A DNA stretch of 15,735 nucleotides from JBAVQS01 sp049694275 (GCA_049694275.1 JBAVQS010000074.1:1-15735), one strand, 5' to 3'; positions 5,916 through 12,505 are shown, numbered from the stretch's first letter. Notes: generated by a model not told the origin, from the sequence alone. Translations and numbers: made by a program.

Positions 5916-7967
5916 TTACAAGTTCTCTTTGAGCTTTTGCGCCGCGGCGCGCGTCATTCCTTCGACCTGGAGCAGATCTTCGACGCTTGCCTCGCGAATC
6001 TTGTCGAGTGAGCCGAATTGGGTGAGCAGGGCGCGCCGCCGTTTGGGCCCGATTCCAGGAATGGCGTCGAGCTGTGAGGCGAGGCCGTGCTTGGCGCGCA
6101 GGCTGCGGTGATAGGTAATGCCAAAGCGGTGCGCCTCATCGCGAATCCGCTGCAAGAGATGCAATGCTTCTGATCGTCGTGAGAGGCGAATCGAATTGGA
6201 TTGCCCGGGCGCAAAGACCTCCTCTTCCTGCTTGGCAAGCGAGATGAGGCTCACTCCCTCGATCCCCATTTCTTGAAATATTTCTTCGGCCGCGTGCAGT
6301 TGCCCCTTACCGCCGTCGATAATCACCAGGTCCGGCATCCGTGCCCATGACGCGTCGTTTTTATGCTCGGTGGTAAATCCCTTGGATTTCGGCGCCTTGC
6401 GTTTCTCCCCGGTCTTGTTCCGGTTCTCTATTGGCTGCGCGTCAGGTACGAGCATCGCGGTTGCTTCCGGTTCGCCGACCGGGGGCTGTTCCGGCGCTGC
6501 TGCGGACACGTTGTTCTGCTGTATCTCTATGCTTCCTTGCGCATTCGCTTCCCATGCTCCCTGTGCCTGCTCGTCGTGCTGTGCCTCTTTATATCGCTTG
6601 AACCGGCGTCGGAGCACTTCCTGCAGGCTGGCGAAATCGTTAGCCCCTTCGACCGTCCTGATTTTGAACTTGCGGTAATCGCTCTTTTTGGCTGCGCCGC
6701 GCTCGAATACTACCATCGCCCCGACCGAGTTGCTTCCCTGGGTGTTGGAAATGTCATAACACTCCATCCGGAGCGGCGGCCGTTCCAGCCCCAGCGCTTC
6801 CTGCAACTCTTCGACCGCCTGGATATGTTTGTTCTCGTCGGCGAGCCATTGTGCCTTGAGCGTTTCAAGTGTGATACGCGCATTCTCGGTCGCCATCTGC
6901 ATCAACCCTTCTCCCGGTATGTTGTGCGGGATGCCGATGGTGACCTTCTGTCCCTTGTTCTTTTTGAGCCACTGCTCGATGATCTGGGCTTCGTCAATGC
7001 TCTCGGGGATCAGGATCTCGGGTGGGATGTAGGCGGCCTGGTCATAGAACTGTGTCACAAAGGACGAGAGGACGTTTTCGGTATTCTCGTTCTCGGTCCC
7101 TTCGAGGACAAAGTATTCACGCCCGAGCAGCTTGCCGCCGCGGACGAAAAAGACCTGAACGCAGGCGCTACCGTCGTCTTTGGCAAAGGCGATGACGTCC
7201 TGGTCGACGAGTTCGGGCGAGACCACCTTTTGGTGCTCGGTAATGCGGTCGATTGCCTGGAGTTGGTCGCGATAATAGGCGGCGCGCTCGAACTGGAGCG
7301 CTTGGGCCGCATCTTCGAGCTTGAGGCGAATGCTCTCCGTCACCTCTTCGGTATGCCCCTGCAGGAATTGAGAGAGCCGGTCGATCATCGCTCGATACTC
7401 GTCGCGGTTGACTACGCCGATGCAGGGAGCCAGGCATAGCCCGATGTCGTAATAGAGGCAAGCCCGTTTGTCCTTGCCTGTAATCTCGCGGTCGCAGGTT
7501 AGGTAGGGAAAAACCTTGCGTAAGGTGTCTAACGTTTCGTGGACTGCCCACACTGCTGTAAAGGGGCCAAAGTATCGCGCTCCATCCTGGTCCATCCGTC
7601 GGGTCATGAACACTTTGGGAAAGGGGTCTTGCCAGGTGACCTTGATATAGGGGTAGGTCTTGGCATCCTTGAGGCGGATGTTGTATTTGGGCCGATACTT
7701 TTTAATCAGATTGTTCTCGAGGACGAGCGCCTCGAGTTCGGTCTCGGTGACGATAAACTCGATGTGGGCAATGTTCTGGGCGAGATGTGCGACTTTGCCC
7801 GATTCGTTCGGCTGCAGATGGAAATAGGAACGAACCCTGTTCCGCAGATTGATTGCCTTGCCGACATAGATGATCTCCCCCCCGTCATTTTTCATCAAAT
7901 AGACGCCGGGGGTGGACGGCAGCGTATCCAGAATCTGCTGGATCTCGGGCTTGATTCTAGGAAACAT
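5916..7967 (-). CDS. uvrC: UvrABC system protein C (excinuclease subunit C)
   Basis: Makes both incisions in nucleotide excision repair after UvrA/UvrB recognise damage. Seen in order: GIY-YIG 3' nuclease at about 15-95 (PGVYLMKND, IIYVGKAINLRNR); a cysteine cluster CDREITGKDKRACLYYDIGL then CLAPC (about 158-182), the known Fe-S site; a UVR motif at about 215-240 that contacts UvrB; the RNase H-like 5' nuclease at about 398-625 with ECYDISNTQGS, IDGGKGQLHA and DEAHRFGITYHR (catalytic Asp405, Asp551, His613); and two helix-hairpin-helix motifs at 630-683 (DAIPGIGPKRRRALL, VEGMTRAAAQKL). At 683 residues it exceeds the usual 600-620 because of a roughly 75-residue low-complexity insert at about 465-540, before IDGGKGQ. 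ATG at 7965-7967 is preferred to the adjoining TTG at 7968-7970. No Shine-Dalgarno is present and the -10 is almost adjacent. Confidence 0.97.
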   Translation of the reverse strand: MFPRIKPEIQQILDTLPSTPGVYLMKNDGGEIIYVGKAINLRNRVRSYFHLQPNESGKVAHLAQNIAHIEFIVTETELEALVLENNLIKKYRPKYNIRLKDAKTYPYIKVTWQDPFPKVFMTRRMDQDGARYFGPFTAVWAVHETLDTLRKVFPYLTCDREITGKDKRACLYYDIGLCLAPCIGVVNRDEYRAMIDRLSQFLQGHTEEVTESIRLKLEDAAQALQFERAAYYRDQLQAIDRITEHQKVVSPELVDQDVIAFAKDDGSACVQVFFVRGGKLLGREYFVLEGTENENTENVLSSFVTQFYDQAAYIPPEILIPESIDEAQIIEQWLKKNKGQKVTIGIPHNIPGEGLMQMATENARITLETLKAQWLADENKHIQAVEELQEALGLERPPLRMECYDISNTQGSNSVGAMVVFERGAAKKSDYRKFKIRTVEGANDFASLQEVLRRRFKRYKEAQHDEQAQGAWEANAQGSIEIQQNNVSAAAPEQPPVGEPEATAMLVPDAQPIENRNKTGEKRKAPKSKGFTTEHKNDASWARMPDLVIIDGGKGQLHAAEEIFQEMGIEGVSLISLAKQEEEVFAPGQSNSIRLSRRSEALHLLQRIRDEAHRFGITYHRSLRAKHGLASQLDAIPGIGPKRRRALLTQFGSLDKIREASVEDLLQVEGMTRAAAQKLKENL

Positions 7968-7975
7968 CAAGCAAA

Positions 7976-7984
7976 ATTATACCA
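7976..7984 (-). promoter_or_regulatory. Extended -10 promoter of uvrC (leaderless start likely)
   Basis: The minus strand reads TGGTATAAT (7984-7976), a TGnTATAAT extended -10. The usual initiation point seven bases on falls at about 7969-7967, i.e. on the start codon. No good -35 hexamer is seen 16-18 bases upstream, which extended -10 promoters do not need. Confidence 0.75.
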
Positions 7985-8009
7985 TAGGGTCGAACAGCCT
8001 GACGCTTTT

Positions 8010-8615
8010 TCAATGCGGCCACTTGAGCGGAGGGTTCCCGCTGCCAGAGGTCATGGCGGCGTTTTTGGCTGCGCGGTTGGAGCGCCACCGGAACAAGAGC
8101 CAGATGAAAACGACCAGGAGCAGACCGAGCAGGACCGGCGCGATGATTGCGAGAGTGGAAACGAGAACGGAAACGATGTCCTCCGCGATGCTGACCAGCC
8201 AATTCCCGGTACCGAGTGTGCCGGCCGTGACAACAGGGCGAACGGTAGCTTTAGTCGCATGAACGCCAAAGGCCACGACGAGTCCAAGGATCACTGCAAT
8301 CACCGGATTGAGGTTGGTAATCACATGCGCTTCGGATGCAAAGAGGACCGCGCCGGCTGTCGGGCGCACAAAAGTTTGGATGACATCATTGATGTGGTCG
8401 AGCCCGGGAATCTTGTCGACAAAGACCTCGATCAGTTCAAGCACGACCAGTGTGCCGAGGACCCATTCATTCGTCAGGGCATCGAAAGGCGGGCTGAGCT
8501 GGACCCAGTTGGTGAAGCGGGCGGCCAGCCCCACTACAAGCAATGGAATATAGGCGTTGAGGCCGGAGGCGGCCGAAAGCCCAAAGCCCTGGAAAATCTG
8601 CATGATTGCGCCCAT
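8010..8615 (-). CDS. DUF4126 family integral membrane protein
   Basis: A 201-residue protein matching the DUF4126 family as I know it: the N-terminal GLSAASGLNAYIPLLVVGL, then ELIEVFVDKIPGLDHINDVI, FVRPTAGAVLF and a Gly/Ala/Val-rich helical half. Four to six membrane segments are visible, the last (about 160-180, VLLGLLLVVFIWLLF) followed by a basic tail (RWRSNRAAK). No catalytic residues or substrate are known for the family. Start ATG 8613-8615 is supported by GGGAG seven bases upstream. It is separated from uvrC by 42 bases that hold the uvrC promoter, and from the DUF4013 gene by a terminator, so it seems monocistronic. Confidence 0.88.
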   Translation of the reverse strand: MGAIMQIFQGFGLSAASGLNAYIPLLVVGLAARFTNWVQLSPPFDALTNEWVLGTLVVLELIEVFVDKIPGLDHINDVIQTFVRPTAGAVLFASEAHVITNLNPVIAVILGLVVAFGVHATKATVRPVVTAGTLGTGNWLVSIAEDIVSVLVSTLAIIAPVLLGLLLVVFIWLLFRWRSNRAAKNAAMTSGSGNPPLKWPH

Positions 8616-8661
8616 TTTTCAACTCCCATCGAGTGTCATGTATCTACACAAATGAGGCAGA

Positions 8662-8690
8662 AACCCGTTCTCGACTGGCGAAAACGGGTT
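8662..8690 (-). terminator. Rho-independent terminator after the DUF4013 gene
   Basis: On the minus strand AACCCGTTTTCG (8690-8679) pairs with CGAGAACGGGTT (8673-8662), a 12-bp stem with one G-U and a five-base loop CCAGT, followed by TCTG. The U-run is short but the stem is strong. It lies 54 bases past the DUF4013 stop and before the DUF4126 leader. Confidence 0.75.
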
Positions 8691-8743
8691 CCCGGTATTT
8701 CAATCTGACTGATAGGGTGCGGTTGTCCCCAGCCCAGAGCGCT

Positions 8744-9502
8744 TTATTGCAATGGCGTTGGCGTCATTGGCGGAGGCGCCATCGGCGACATCGGCGACAT
8801 CGGCGCTGGGCCAGCGGTTCCGGCTGCTGTCCGCGCATACTGCCCGAACAGGTGCGCCATCACCAACTGGGACCAAAAGTAGGTGAAAAAGACGCCAATG
8901 AAACAGGCAATCGTGCCCACGATTTCCGCAGCGATACCGGCGACAATTGCCAGGATGAGCGCAATGACGTAACTACCGATATTGGCCCGGATATAGGCGA
9001 GATTCCCACCAAAGTCCCAAAACGTAGAGAGTTGCCCATTTAGCGCATAGCGACTGAGCGGGGCGTACAGATAGACGACGGCGACAAGCGAGTAGATAGC
9101 GCTAATACATTGGAGGCATGTCAAAACAATGCTGGCTGCCTGCGCGGTGTTGCCCGAGCTGTCACTCGTTTGGTTGGCAAGAAACCCGGTGATCGCAGCG
9201 TTGCAACAGGCGATGAGAATGGTGGGGATGAAAATGACAATCATGCCAATTACGGCATACAACCCTTTCATAAAGAGCGCGCCAAAGTCATTCCATTCCG
9301 GTAGTGGGGCGGGACTGCCCTCATAGACGTTCTTGAGTACGGTCAGGCTATAACCCATGATGACCATCATGGCTGCCAGCAGGGGGAGCCCCAGCAGAAA
9401 AGAGAGGATGACGCCGCCAAAGAAAATGCCGCCGCCAATCGCGACCTTGGTGATCCATTTGGGGTCCTCAAACACATACGAGAATGATTTACCGATGTCC
9501 AT
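8744..9502 (-). CDS. DUF4013 family membrane protein with Pro/Met-rich tail
   Basis: A 252-residue membrane protein of DUF4013 type: N-terminal FSYVFEDPKWITKVAIGG, then GYSLTVLKNVYEGSPAPLPE followed by WNDFGALFMKGLYAVIG, with about six hydrophobic segments (roughly 20-50, 75-105, 120-150, 180-215). The short tail, AGPAPMSPMSPMAPPPM, is encoded by a 9-base tandem repeat. The function of the family is unknown; it is common in Archaea and Chloroflexota. The start is ATG 9500-9502, not the preceding in-frame TTG, because AGGAGG lies six bases upstream. A promoter with both hexamers lies 30-60 bases upstream and a terminator follows, so this is a single-gene unit, divergent from the small zinc protein gene. 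Confidence 0.85.
   Translation of the reverse strand: MDIGKSFSYVFEDPKWITKVAIGGGIFFGGVILSFLLGLPLLAAMMVIMGYSLTVLKNVYEGSPAPLPEWNDFGALFMKGLYAVIGMIVIFIPTILIACCNAAITGFLANQTSDSSGNTAQAASIVLTCLQCISAIYSLVAVVYLYAPLSRYALNGQLSTFWDFGGNLAYIRANIGSYVIALILAIVAGIAAEIVGTIACFIGVFFTYFWSQLVMAHLFGQYARTAAGTAGPAPMSPMSPMAPPPMTPTPLQ
8779..8805 (-). repeat. Three tandem copies of a 9-base unit in the DUF4013 tail
   Basis: On the plus strand the unit CATCGGCGA is repeated three times, the last with one change (CATCGGCGC). It encodes the Met-Ser-Pro repeats of the C-terminal tail and is a candidate for length variation between strains. Confidence 0.85.
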
Positions 9503-9508
9503 CAAATA

Positions 9509-9514
9509 CCTCCT
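9509..9514 (-). promoter_or_regulatory. Shine-Dalgarno sequence fixing the DUF4013 start
   Basis: The minus strand reads AGGAGG, six bases (TATTTG) before ATG 9502. It favours that ATG over the in-frame TTG directly before it. Confidence 0.85.
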
Positions 9515-9530
9515 AGGAGATTGTCCGTCT

Positions 9531-9559
9531 ATTATACCAAATGTTCTATCCGGTTACAA
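9531..9559 (-). promoter_or_regulatory. Promoter of the DUF4013 gene
   Basis: The minus strand reads TTGTAA (9559-9554), a 17-base spacer and TATAAT (9536-9531), with TGG before the -10 making it also an extended -10. The transcript would start near 9524, with a leader of about 22 bases. Confidence 0.8.
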
Positions 9560-9628
9560 TGGGCGCGGCGCCGTGTGCATCCGGCTCACTGGGTTTCTCA
9601 TAGAACGATTTGGTTTTGTGCGACTGTA

Positions 9629-9657
9629 TTGACCGCATGGGCAGAAAGGGCTATAGT
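9629..9657 (+). promoter_or_regulatory. Promoter of the small zinc protein gene
   Basis: TTGACC (9629-9634), a 17-base spacer and TATAGT (9652-9657). It points away from the DUF4013 promoter 70 bases to the left. The leader is about 83 bases and contains an imperfect CCGGCC/GGCTGG hairpin. Confidence 0.75.
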
Positions 9658-9746
9658 GAGAAGAGAAATCGCACTTTGCTCTATGTGATTTACGTATCAC
9701 CCCGGCCACAGGTTACAGGCTGGCAGAAGAAAAAAGGAGCAACCCC

Positions 9747-10031
9747 ATGTCAGTCGATTTGAACCAAGAGGTGTGTGCACTGTGTGGCACACGTCTGACT
9801 GACCGCAGTTCGGTCGTCGAAAATGAGGGCACGCTTTACTGCTGCCGCAACTGTTTGATCCATGCCATGCGCCCCGACGCGGCGCTGGTCGCTGATTCCG
9901 GCGAGCACTGCGCGTATTGCGGGATGGGCATCGTCGAAACGACGACCCGCGTCCAGCAGGGCATTCACATCTATTGCTGCAACAATTGCGCCAATGCCCG
10001 GGAGCGGGCTCTTGTGGGCCGACCGGTGTGA
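9747..10031 (+). CDS. Small protein with two tandem zinc-knuckle repeats
   Basis: A 94-residue soluble protein made of two copies of the same unit: C10xxC13 ... C32C33xxC36, and C55xxC58 ... C77C78xxC81. Both have the same 18-residue gap between cysteine pairs and similar wording (LYCCRNC, IYCCNNC), so it arose by internal duplication with a period of 45 residues. The spacing resembles treble-clef MYM/TRASH-type metal knuckles, so zinc or another thiophilic metal is the likely ligand. A role in metal sensing or protein contact is inference. ATG 9747 has GGAG seven bases upstream. It is the only plus-strand gene and converges on the YvlD-like gene with a seven-base gap. Confidence 0.85.
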   Translation: MSVDLNQEVCALCGTRLTDRSSVVENEGTLYCCRNCLIHAMRPDAALVADSGEHCAYCGMGIVETTTRVQQGIHIYCCNNCANARERALVGRPV

Positions 10032-10038
10032 TGGGAGG

Positions 10039-10431
10039 CTAGCGAGAGCGATGTTCGCGGGGGCGCTGTGATTTTTCGGGCAGCAGGATCGAGAACAAAA
10101 AGCTGACGACGCCGACGACGATTGCGCCGATGAGGGCAGCCCAGAACCCGTCCACGTAAAACGGGAGGTGGACCTGTTGCGCCAGCCAGCCGGTCAGCAT
10201 CAGCATCAGCGCATTGACGATAAAGATGAACAGCCCGAGGGTCAATATATAAAGCGAGCAGGCCAGCGTGTCGATAATTGGTTTGATGACGGCATTCACC
10301 AGACCAAAGATAATGGCGACGATGAGGAGCGTCACGATGTAATTCCCGTCGCCAACAGAGATTCCCGGGACCAACCTGGTCGCGGCCCAGAGCCCTACGG
10401 CGTTTGCCACTACGCGGATTAAGAAATTCAT
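10039..10431 (-). CDS. Phage holin 4_2 / YvlD-like small membrane protein
   Basis: A 130-residue protein with four hydrophobic segments (about 5-22, 30-50, 57-82, 95-117) and the family wording MNFLIRVVANAVGLWAATRL, then FGLVNAVIKPIIDTLA and LGLFIFIVNALMLML. Despite the holin name these are ordinary bacterial membrane proteins; the Bacillus homologue YvlD belongs to a cell-envelope-stress operon. It starts three bases after the YvlB-like gene, with GAGTAGGAT covering that gene's end, so the two are coupled. The cytoplasmic tail is basic (EKSQRPREHRSR). No terminator fits in the seven bases before the convergent gene. Confidence 0.9.
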   Translation of the reverse strand: MNFLIRVVANAVGLWAATRLVPGISVGDGNYIVTLLIVAIIFGLVNAVIKPIIDTLACSLYILTLGLFIFIVNALMLMLTGWLAQQVHLPFYVDGFWAALIGAIVVGVVSFLFSILLPEKSQRPREHRSR

Positions 10432-10434
10432 ATC

Positions 10435-10824
10435 CTACTCGACAAAAATCTCGACATGCTCTCCATCTTCTTCGTCTCGGAGGTCGGCAATTTTGCCTTC
10501 GCCCCCGGCCTTGATGGCGGCCATGATCTGGCGCATATCGAGTCCTTCCAGTCCGGCCGGAGCAAGCTTTGCGCCCATTTTTAATCCCACATCCACGAGG
10601 CCCAGTGGAATGTTGACATTCACTTTCCGCTTACCGGTCTTGAGATCGGTGACGCGAACGTGAAACCATCGTCCCTGCGCGGAGGGCGACGGGGAGGGAA
10701 TGTCAGATTCCGGCTTGCGGTCCTTTTCTTCCAGCGCTGCAAGGAGTTTAGCTGCTTCGTCTGCCGTAATCTGTTTGTTCTCGACCATGCGCAAGATCTG
10801 CATACGCTCTTCCGCCGTTGCCAT
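10435..10824 (-). CDS. Small protein with YvlB/LiaX-type N-terminal (SHOCT-like) helix domain
   Basis: A 129-residue soluble protein. Residues about 5-35 (EERMQILRMVENKQITADEA, then AKLLAALEE) form the short two-helix module found at the N-terminus of Bacillus YvlB and enterococcal LiaX. A proline-rich linker at about 40-52 leads to a domain with KRKVNVNIPLGLVDVGLKMG and an acidic C-terminus (DEEDGEHVEIFVE), but without the long beta-helical DUF4097 part of YvlB. The frame stays open upstream to 10902, but ATG 10822-10824 is chosen because GGGGAGGA lies four bases before it and homology begins there. It is coupled to the YvlD-like gene, reproducing the YvlB-YvlD association. A role in envelope-stress response is inference from that neighbour. 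Confidence 0.82.
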   Translation of the reverse strand: MATAEERMQILRMVENKQITADEAAKLLAALEEKDRKPESDIPSPSPSAQGRWFHVRVTDLKTGKRKVNVNIPLGLVDVGLKMGAKLAPAGLEGLDMRQIMAAIKAGGEGKIADLRDEEDGEHVEIFVE

Positions 10825-10827
10825 TCG

Positions 10828-10835
10828 TCCTCCCC
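10828..10835 (-). promoter_or_regulatory. Shine-Dalgarno sequence fixing the YvlB-like start
   Basis: The minus strand reads GGGGAGGA, four bases before ATG 10824. It argues against the longer reading from 10902, which would overlap the acetyltransferase gene. Confidence 0.85.
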
Positions 10836-10853
10836 GCTTGCCTTGTGCGCGCC

Positions 10854-10874
10854 CGTCACCATTTGTGGGTGACG
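10854..10874 (-). repeat. Perfect 7-bp inverted repeat upstream of the YvlB-like gene
   Basis: CGTCACC (10854-10860) and GGTGACG (10868-10874) flank a seven-base loop. It lies between the acetyltransferase stop and the YvlB-like ribosome binding site. There is no U-run, so an operator or leader structure is as likely as a weak terminator. Confidence 0.55.
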
Positions 10875-10891
10875 CGTGCCGTATGTGTCTA

Positions 10892-11881
10892 TCAAGCCCC
10901 AACCTGTTTCGCCATCAACATCAATCCACGGGTCTGAACGAACCCTGATTGTCCCAATGCCTCCACCAGCGCAGTGTTGCTTGTCAGCACGCGGGTTCGC
11001 AGGTCCCGGCGCGGGAACCGCGCCAGCCGCGAGAGCGTAAAGGTAAGCAATTCGTCCTCAAACAGTCCGCGGGCTTCCGGGTGAATCCGGACATCAAATG
11101 AATGCGGCGTGCCGACGTGCTGGCCGCGCAATGTGACGGCTGCACACAAGGATCCATCCCGGAAAAACCCCCATCGTTCGGTTGTCTGCGCAATAAAGAA
11201 ATCGGTGACGTGCTCGGCGATCCGGTCTTCCAGATTGGGCGCAAACTCGGATGGCCGGAGTGGACGAAAAAGCTTGAGCTGGTCGCTCATCCCGGCGCGG
11301 GCGATGTCCAGCATGGCAGAATGCTCGTCACCCTTGAGCCGGCGGAGGGGGAGTGTGGTGTGCTGTATCCGGGCGGGACGCCGGCGAATATAGCCCATCT
11401 CCGTATCTACCGCTCTAAAACCGAGTTCGTTATAGAGCTGCACGGCGCCGGTGTTATAAGGACGAACGTTCAAGATGACCCAGATCGCGCCTCGCGCAAT
11501 CGCTTCTTGAATCGCGGCCTCCATCATCTGACGCGCAATCCCGCGTCGGCGATAGTTTTCGGCGACCGCCACATTACTAATCAGCCAGTGTCGCCGCCGC
11601 GATTCATCCAGCGTCAGGGTCACATTGCCGATAATCCGACGATCCTCCTCCCAGACAACGCCGAGAAGCAGGTCTGTCGGTAGCGGCGCAAAGCTGGCGG
11701 CCCAGAGCTGCGCACCGACCTGCCGCAGGCCGGGAATACGCGACCAAAAATGCATCGGTCCCAGGTCCTCGCGAAACGCTTCTTCGAGTAACAGCGCTAC
11801 CGCTCCCAGGTCACGTGAAGAGTTAAATGGGCGCAGTCCGCTGAAACTGGAATTGGCCTGGCTTATCGCTTGACTCACCAT
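10892..11881 (-). CDS. Two-domain GNAT-family acetyltransferase
   Basis: 329 residues. Residues about 15-168 form a complete GNAT fold: the acetyl-CoA-binding motif A VAVAENYRRRGIARQMMEAA (105-124) and the C-terminal NVRPYNTGAVQLYNELGFRA (138-157). Residues about 175-326 look like a second, degenerate GNAT-like half (WGFFRDGSLCAAVTLRG, then a late SNTALVEALGQSGFVQTRGL matching the family's N..A..LY...GF ending) with no acetyl-CoA loop. The enzyme should move an acetyl group to an amine or protein N-terminus; the substrate is unknown. The start ATG 11879-11881 has a poor ribosome binding site. A promoter lies about 230 bases upstream, and a small open frame overlaps the start by seven bases (ATGGTGA), so coupling is possible. 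The last codons are 67 bases from the YvlB-like start. Confidence 0.9.
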   Translation of the reverse strand: MVSQAISQANSSFSGLRPFNSSRDLGAVALLLEEAFREDLGPMHFWSRIPGLRQVGAQLWAASFAPLPTDLLLGVVWEEDRRIIGNVTLTLDESRRRHWLISNVAVAENYRRRGIARQMMEAAIQEAIARGAIWVILNVRPYNTGAVQLYNELGFRAVDTEMGYIRRRPARIQHTTLPLRRLKGDEHSAMLDIARAGMSDQLKLFRPLRPSEFAPNLEDRIAEHVTDFFIAQTTERWGFFRDGSLCAAVTLRGQHVGTPHSFDVRIHPEARGLFEDELLTFTLSRLARFPRRDLRTRVLTSNTALVEALGQSGFVQTRGLMLMAKQVGA

Positions 11882-12099
11882 GTCTCACGTCTCTTGTCGC
11901 AGGTCGCAGAATGCAGGTCTCTCTCAATCAAGCGATTGTCTTGTACCTGCATCTTGTGGTCTGTGTTCTGTTCAGCGTGGAGTAACCTGACTGCGTTGTT
12001 CGCAAGTCCTACTCTGCGCCAGGTCATCCCGCACTGTGCGTTGCGGTGGATTGTTGTTCCCGTCTCTGCCCGCGTCTCCGATGTGGGCTCATTGCCCAT
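11875..12099 (-). CDS. Possible small ORF overlapping the acetyltransferase start (uncertain)
   Basis: A 74-codon frame opens at ATG 12097-12099, six or seven bases after the predicted transcription start, and ends at TGA 11875-11877, which overlaps the next ATG as ATGGTGA, a common arrangement for coupled genes. The protein (MGNEPTSETRAETGTTIHRN...) is basic and hydrophilic, with no motif that I recognise, and third-position bases show no strong coding bias. It fills an otherwise empty 302-base gap. It may equally be an untranslated leader. Confidence 0.25.
   Translation of the reverse strand: MGNEPTSETRAETGTTIHRNAQCGMTWRRVGLANNAVRLLHAEQNTDHKMQVQDNRLIERDLHSATCDKRRETW
11911..11952 (-). repeat. 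Nested palindrome upstream of the acetyltransferase
   Basis: ATGCAGGT (11911-11918) and ACCTGCAT (11945-11952) are perfect inverted repeats. Inside them CAATC (11925-11929) and GATTG (11934-11938) form a second stem with a four-base loop, and the two stems are separated by six bases on each side. It lies 30 bases before the acetyltransferase ATG. Confidence 0.7.
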
Positions 12100-12112
12100 A
12101 CACAGGATAAAA

Positions 12113-12141
12113 ATCCTACGACTGACGGCAGGAATTGTCAA
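12113..12141 (-). promoter_or_regulatory. Promoter of the acetyltransferase unit
   Basis: The minus strand reads TTGACA (12141-12136), a 17-base spacer and TAGGAT (12118-12113). The -35 is perfect and the -10 matches four of six. It lies directly after the weak terminator of the priA operon. Confidence 0.65.
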
Positions 12142-12150
12142 AGGAGAACC

Positions 12151-12175
12151 CAAAACGGCGAAAGCGCGGTCCGTT
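12151..12175 (-). terminator. Weak terminator after the priA operon
   Basis: On the minus strand AACGG (12175-12171) pairs with CCGTT (12158-12154), with an inner GCG/CGC stem possible, followed by TTTTGGG. The stem is short, but its place between the last operon gene and the next promoter fits. Confidence 0.4.
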
Positions 12176-12183
12176 CAAAAGTG

Positions 12184-12501
12184 TTATTGCGCCAGTGCTC
12201 CGCCGCTCAATTTCTCATATTCGTCCTTGCTGAGAAACTTGCCTCCCTCTACCGCTTGTTCCTTGATCCGTCGTTGTTGGTCCAGGTGCAGTTCAGCCCG
12301 CATCAACTGGAAGCATTTGCTATCCATGATCTCTTTGCGCAGCACGTAACCGCCTGCTTCGTCCAGACTCGGATCGTTATAGAGATTGATGCGCACGGCC
12401 ACCGGCGTCTTGCAGCGGTTGCACTGGACATAGAGCCAGAGCACAGGCGCTCCCGCGGCCCTGCCCGAAAAGGCTGATTTGATTCGATTGAGCCAGTCCA
12501 T
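12184..12501 (-). CDS. Conserved small protein with CxxC motif
   Basis: A 105-residue protein of a type I associate with Chloroflexota: VQCNRC (C27xxC30) followed by a beta-rich RINLYNDPSLDEAGGYVLRK, a third cysteine in IMDSKCFQ (C63) and RAELHLDQQRRIKEQAVEGG. A zinc- or iron-binding role through the cysteines is possible but a fourth ligand is not obvious. ATG 12499-12501 follows the glycosyltransferase stop by four bases, and its ribosome binding site (TTGAGGAT) lies within the last codons of that gene, so translation is coupled. The function is unknown. Confidence 0.8.
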   Translation of the reverse strand: MDWLNRIKSAFSGRAAGAPVLWLYVQCNRCKTPVAVRINLYNDPSLDEAGGYVLRKEIMDSKCFQLMRAELHLDQQRRIKEQAVEGGKFLSKDEYEKLSGGALAQ

Positions 12502-12505
12502 AGAT

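Noticed and set aside
6363..7439. Long plus-strand frame (358 codons)
   Set aside because: Completely antisense to uvrC, whose family motifs are unambiguous; such long shadows are normal in GC-rich genes.
7539..8708. Long plus-strand frame (389 codons)
   Set aside because: Runs antisense through uvrC and the DUF4126 gene and across both control regions; Asp/Glu/Gln-rich nonsense translation.
10825..10902. Longer N-terminus for the YvlB-like protein
   Set aside because: The added residues are not family-like, would overlap the acetyltransferase gene, and a strong GGGGAGGA points to ATG 10824.
11882..12183. tRNA or known structured RNA in the 302-base gap
   Set aside because: No T-loop GTTCRANNC box, CCA end or acceptor-stem pairing found on either strand.
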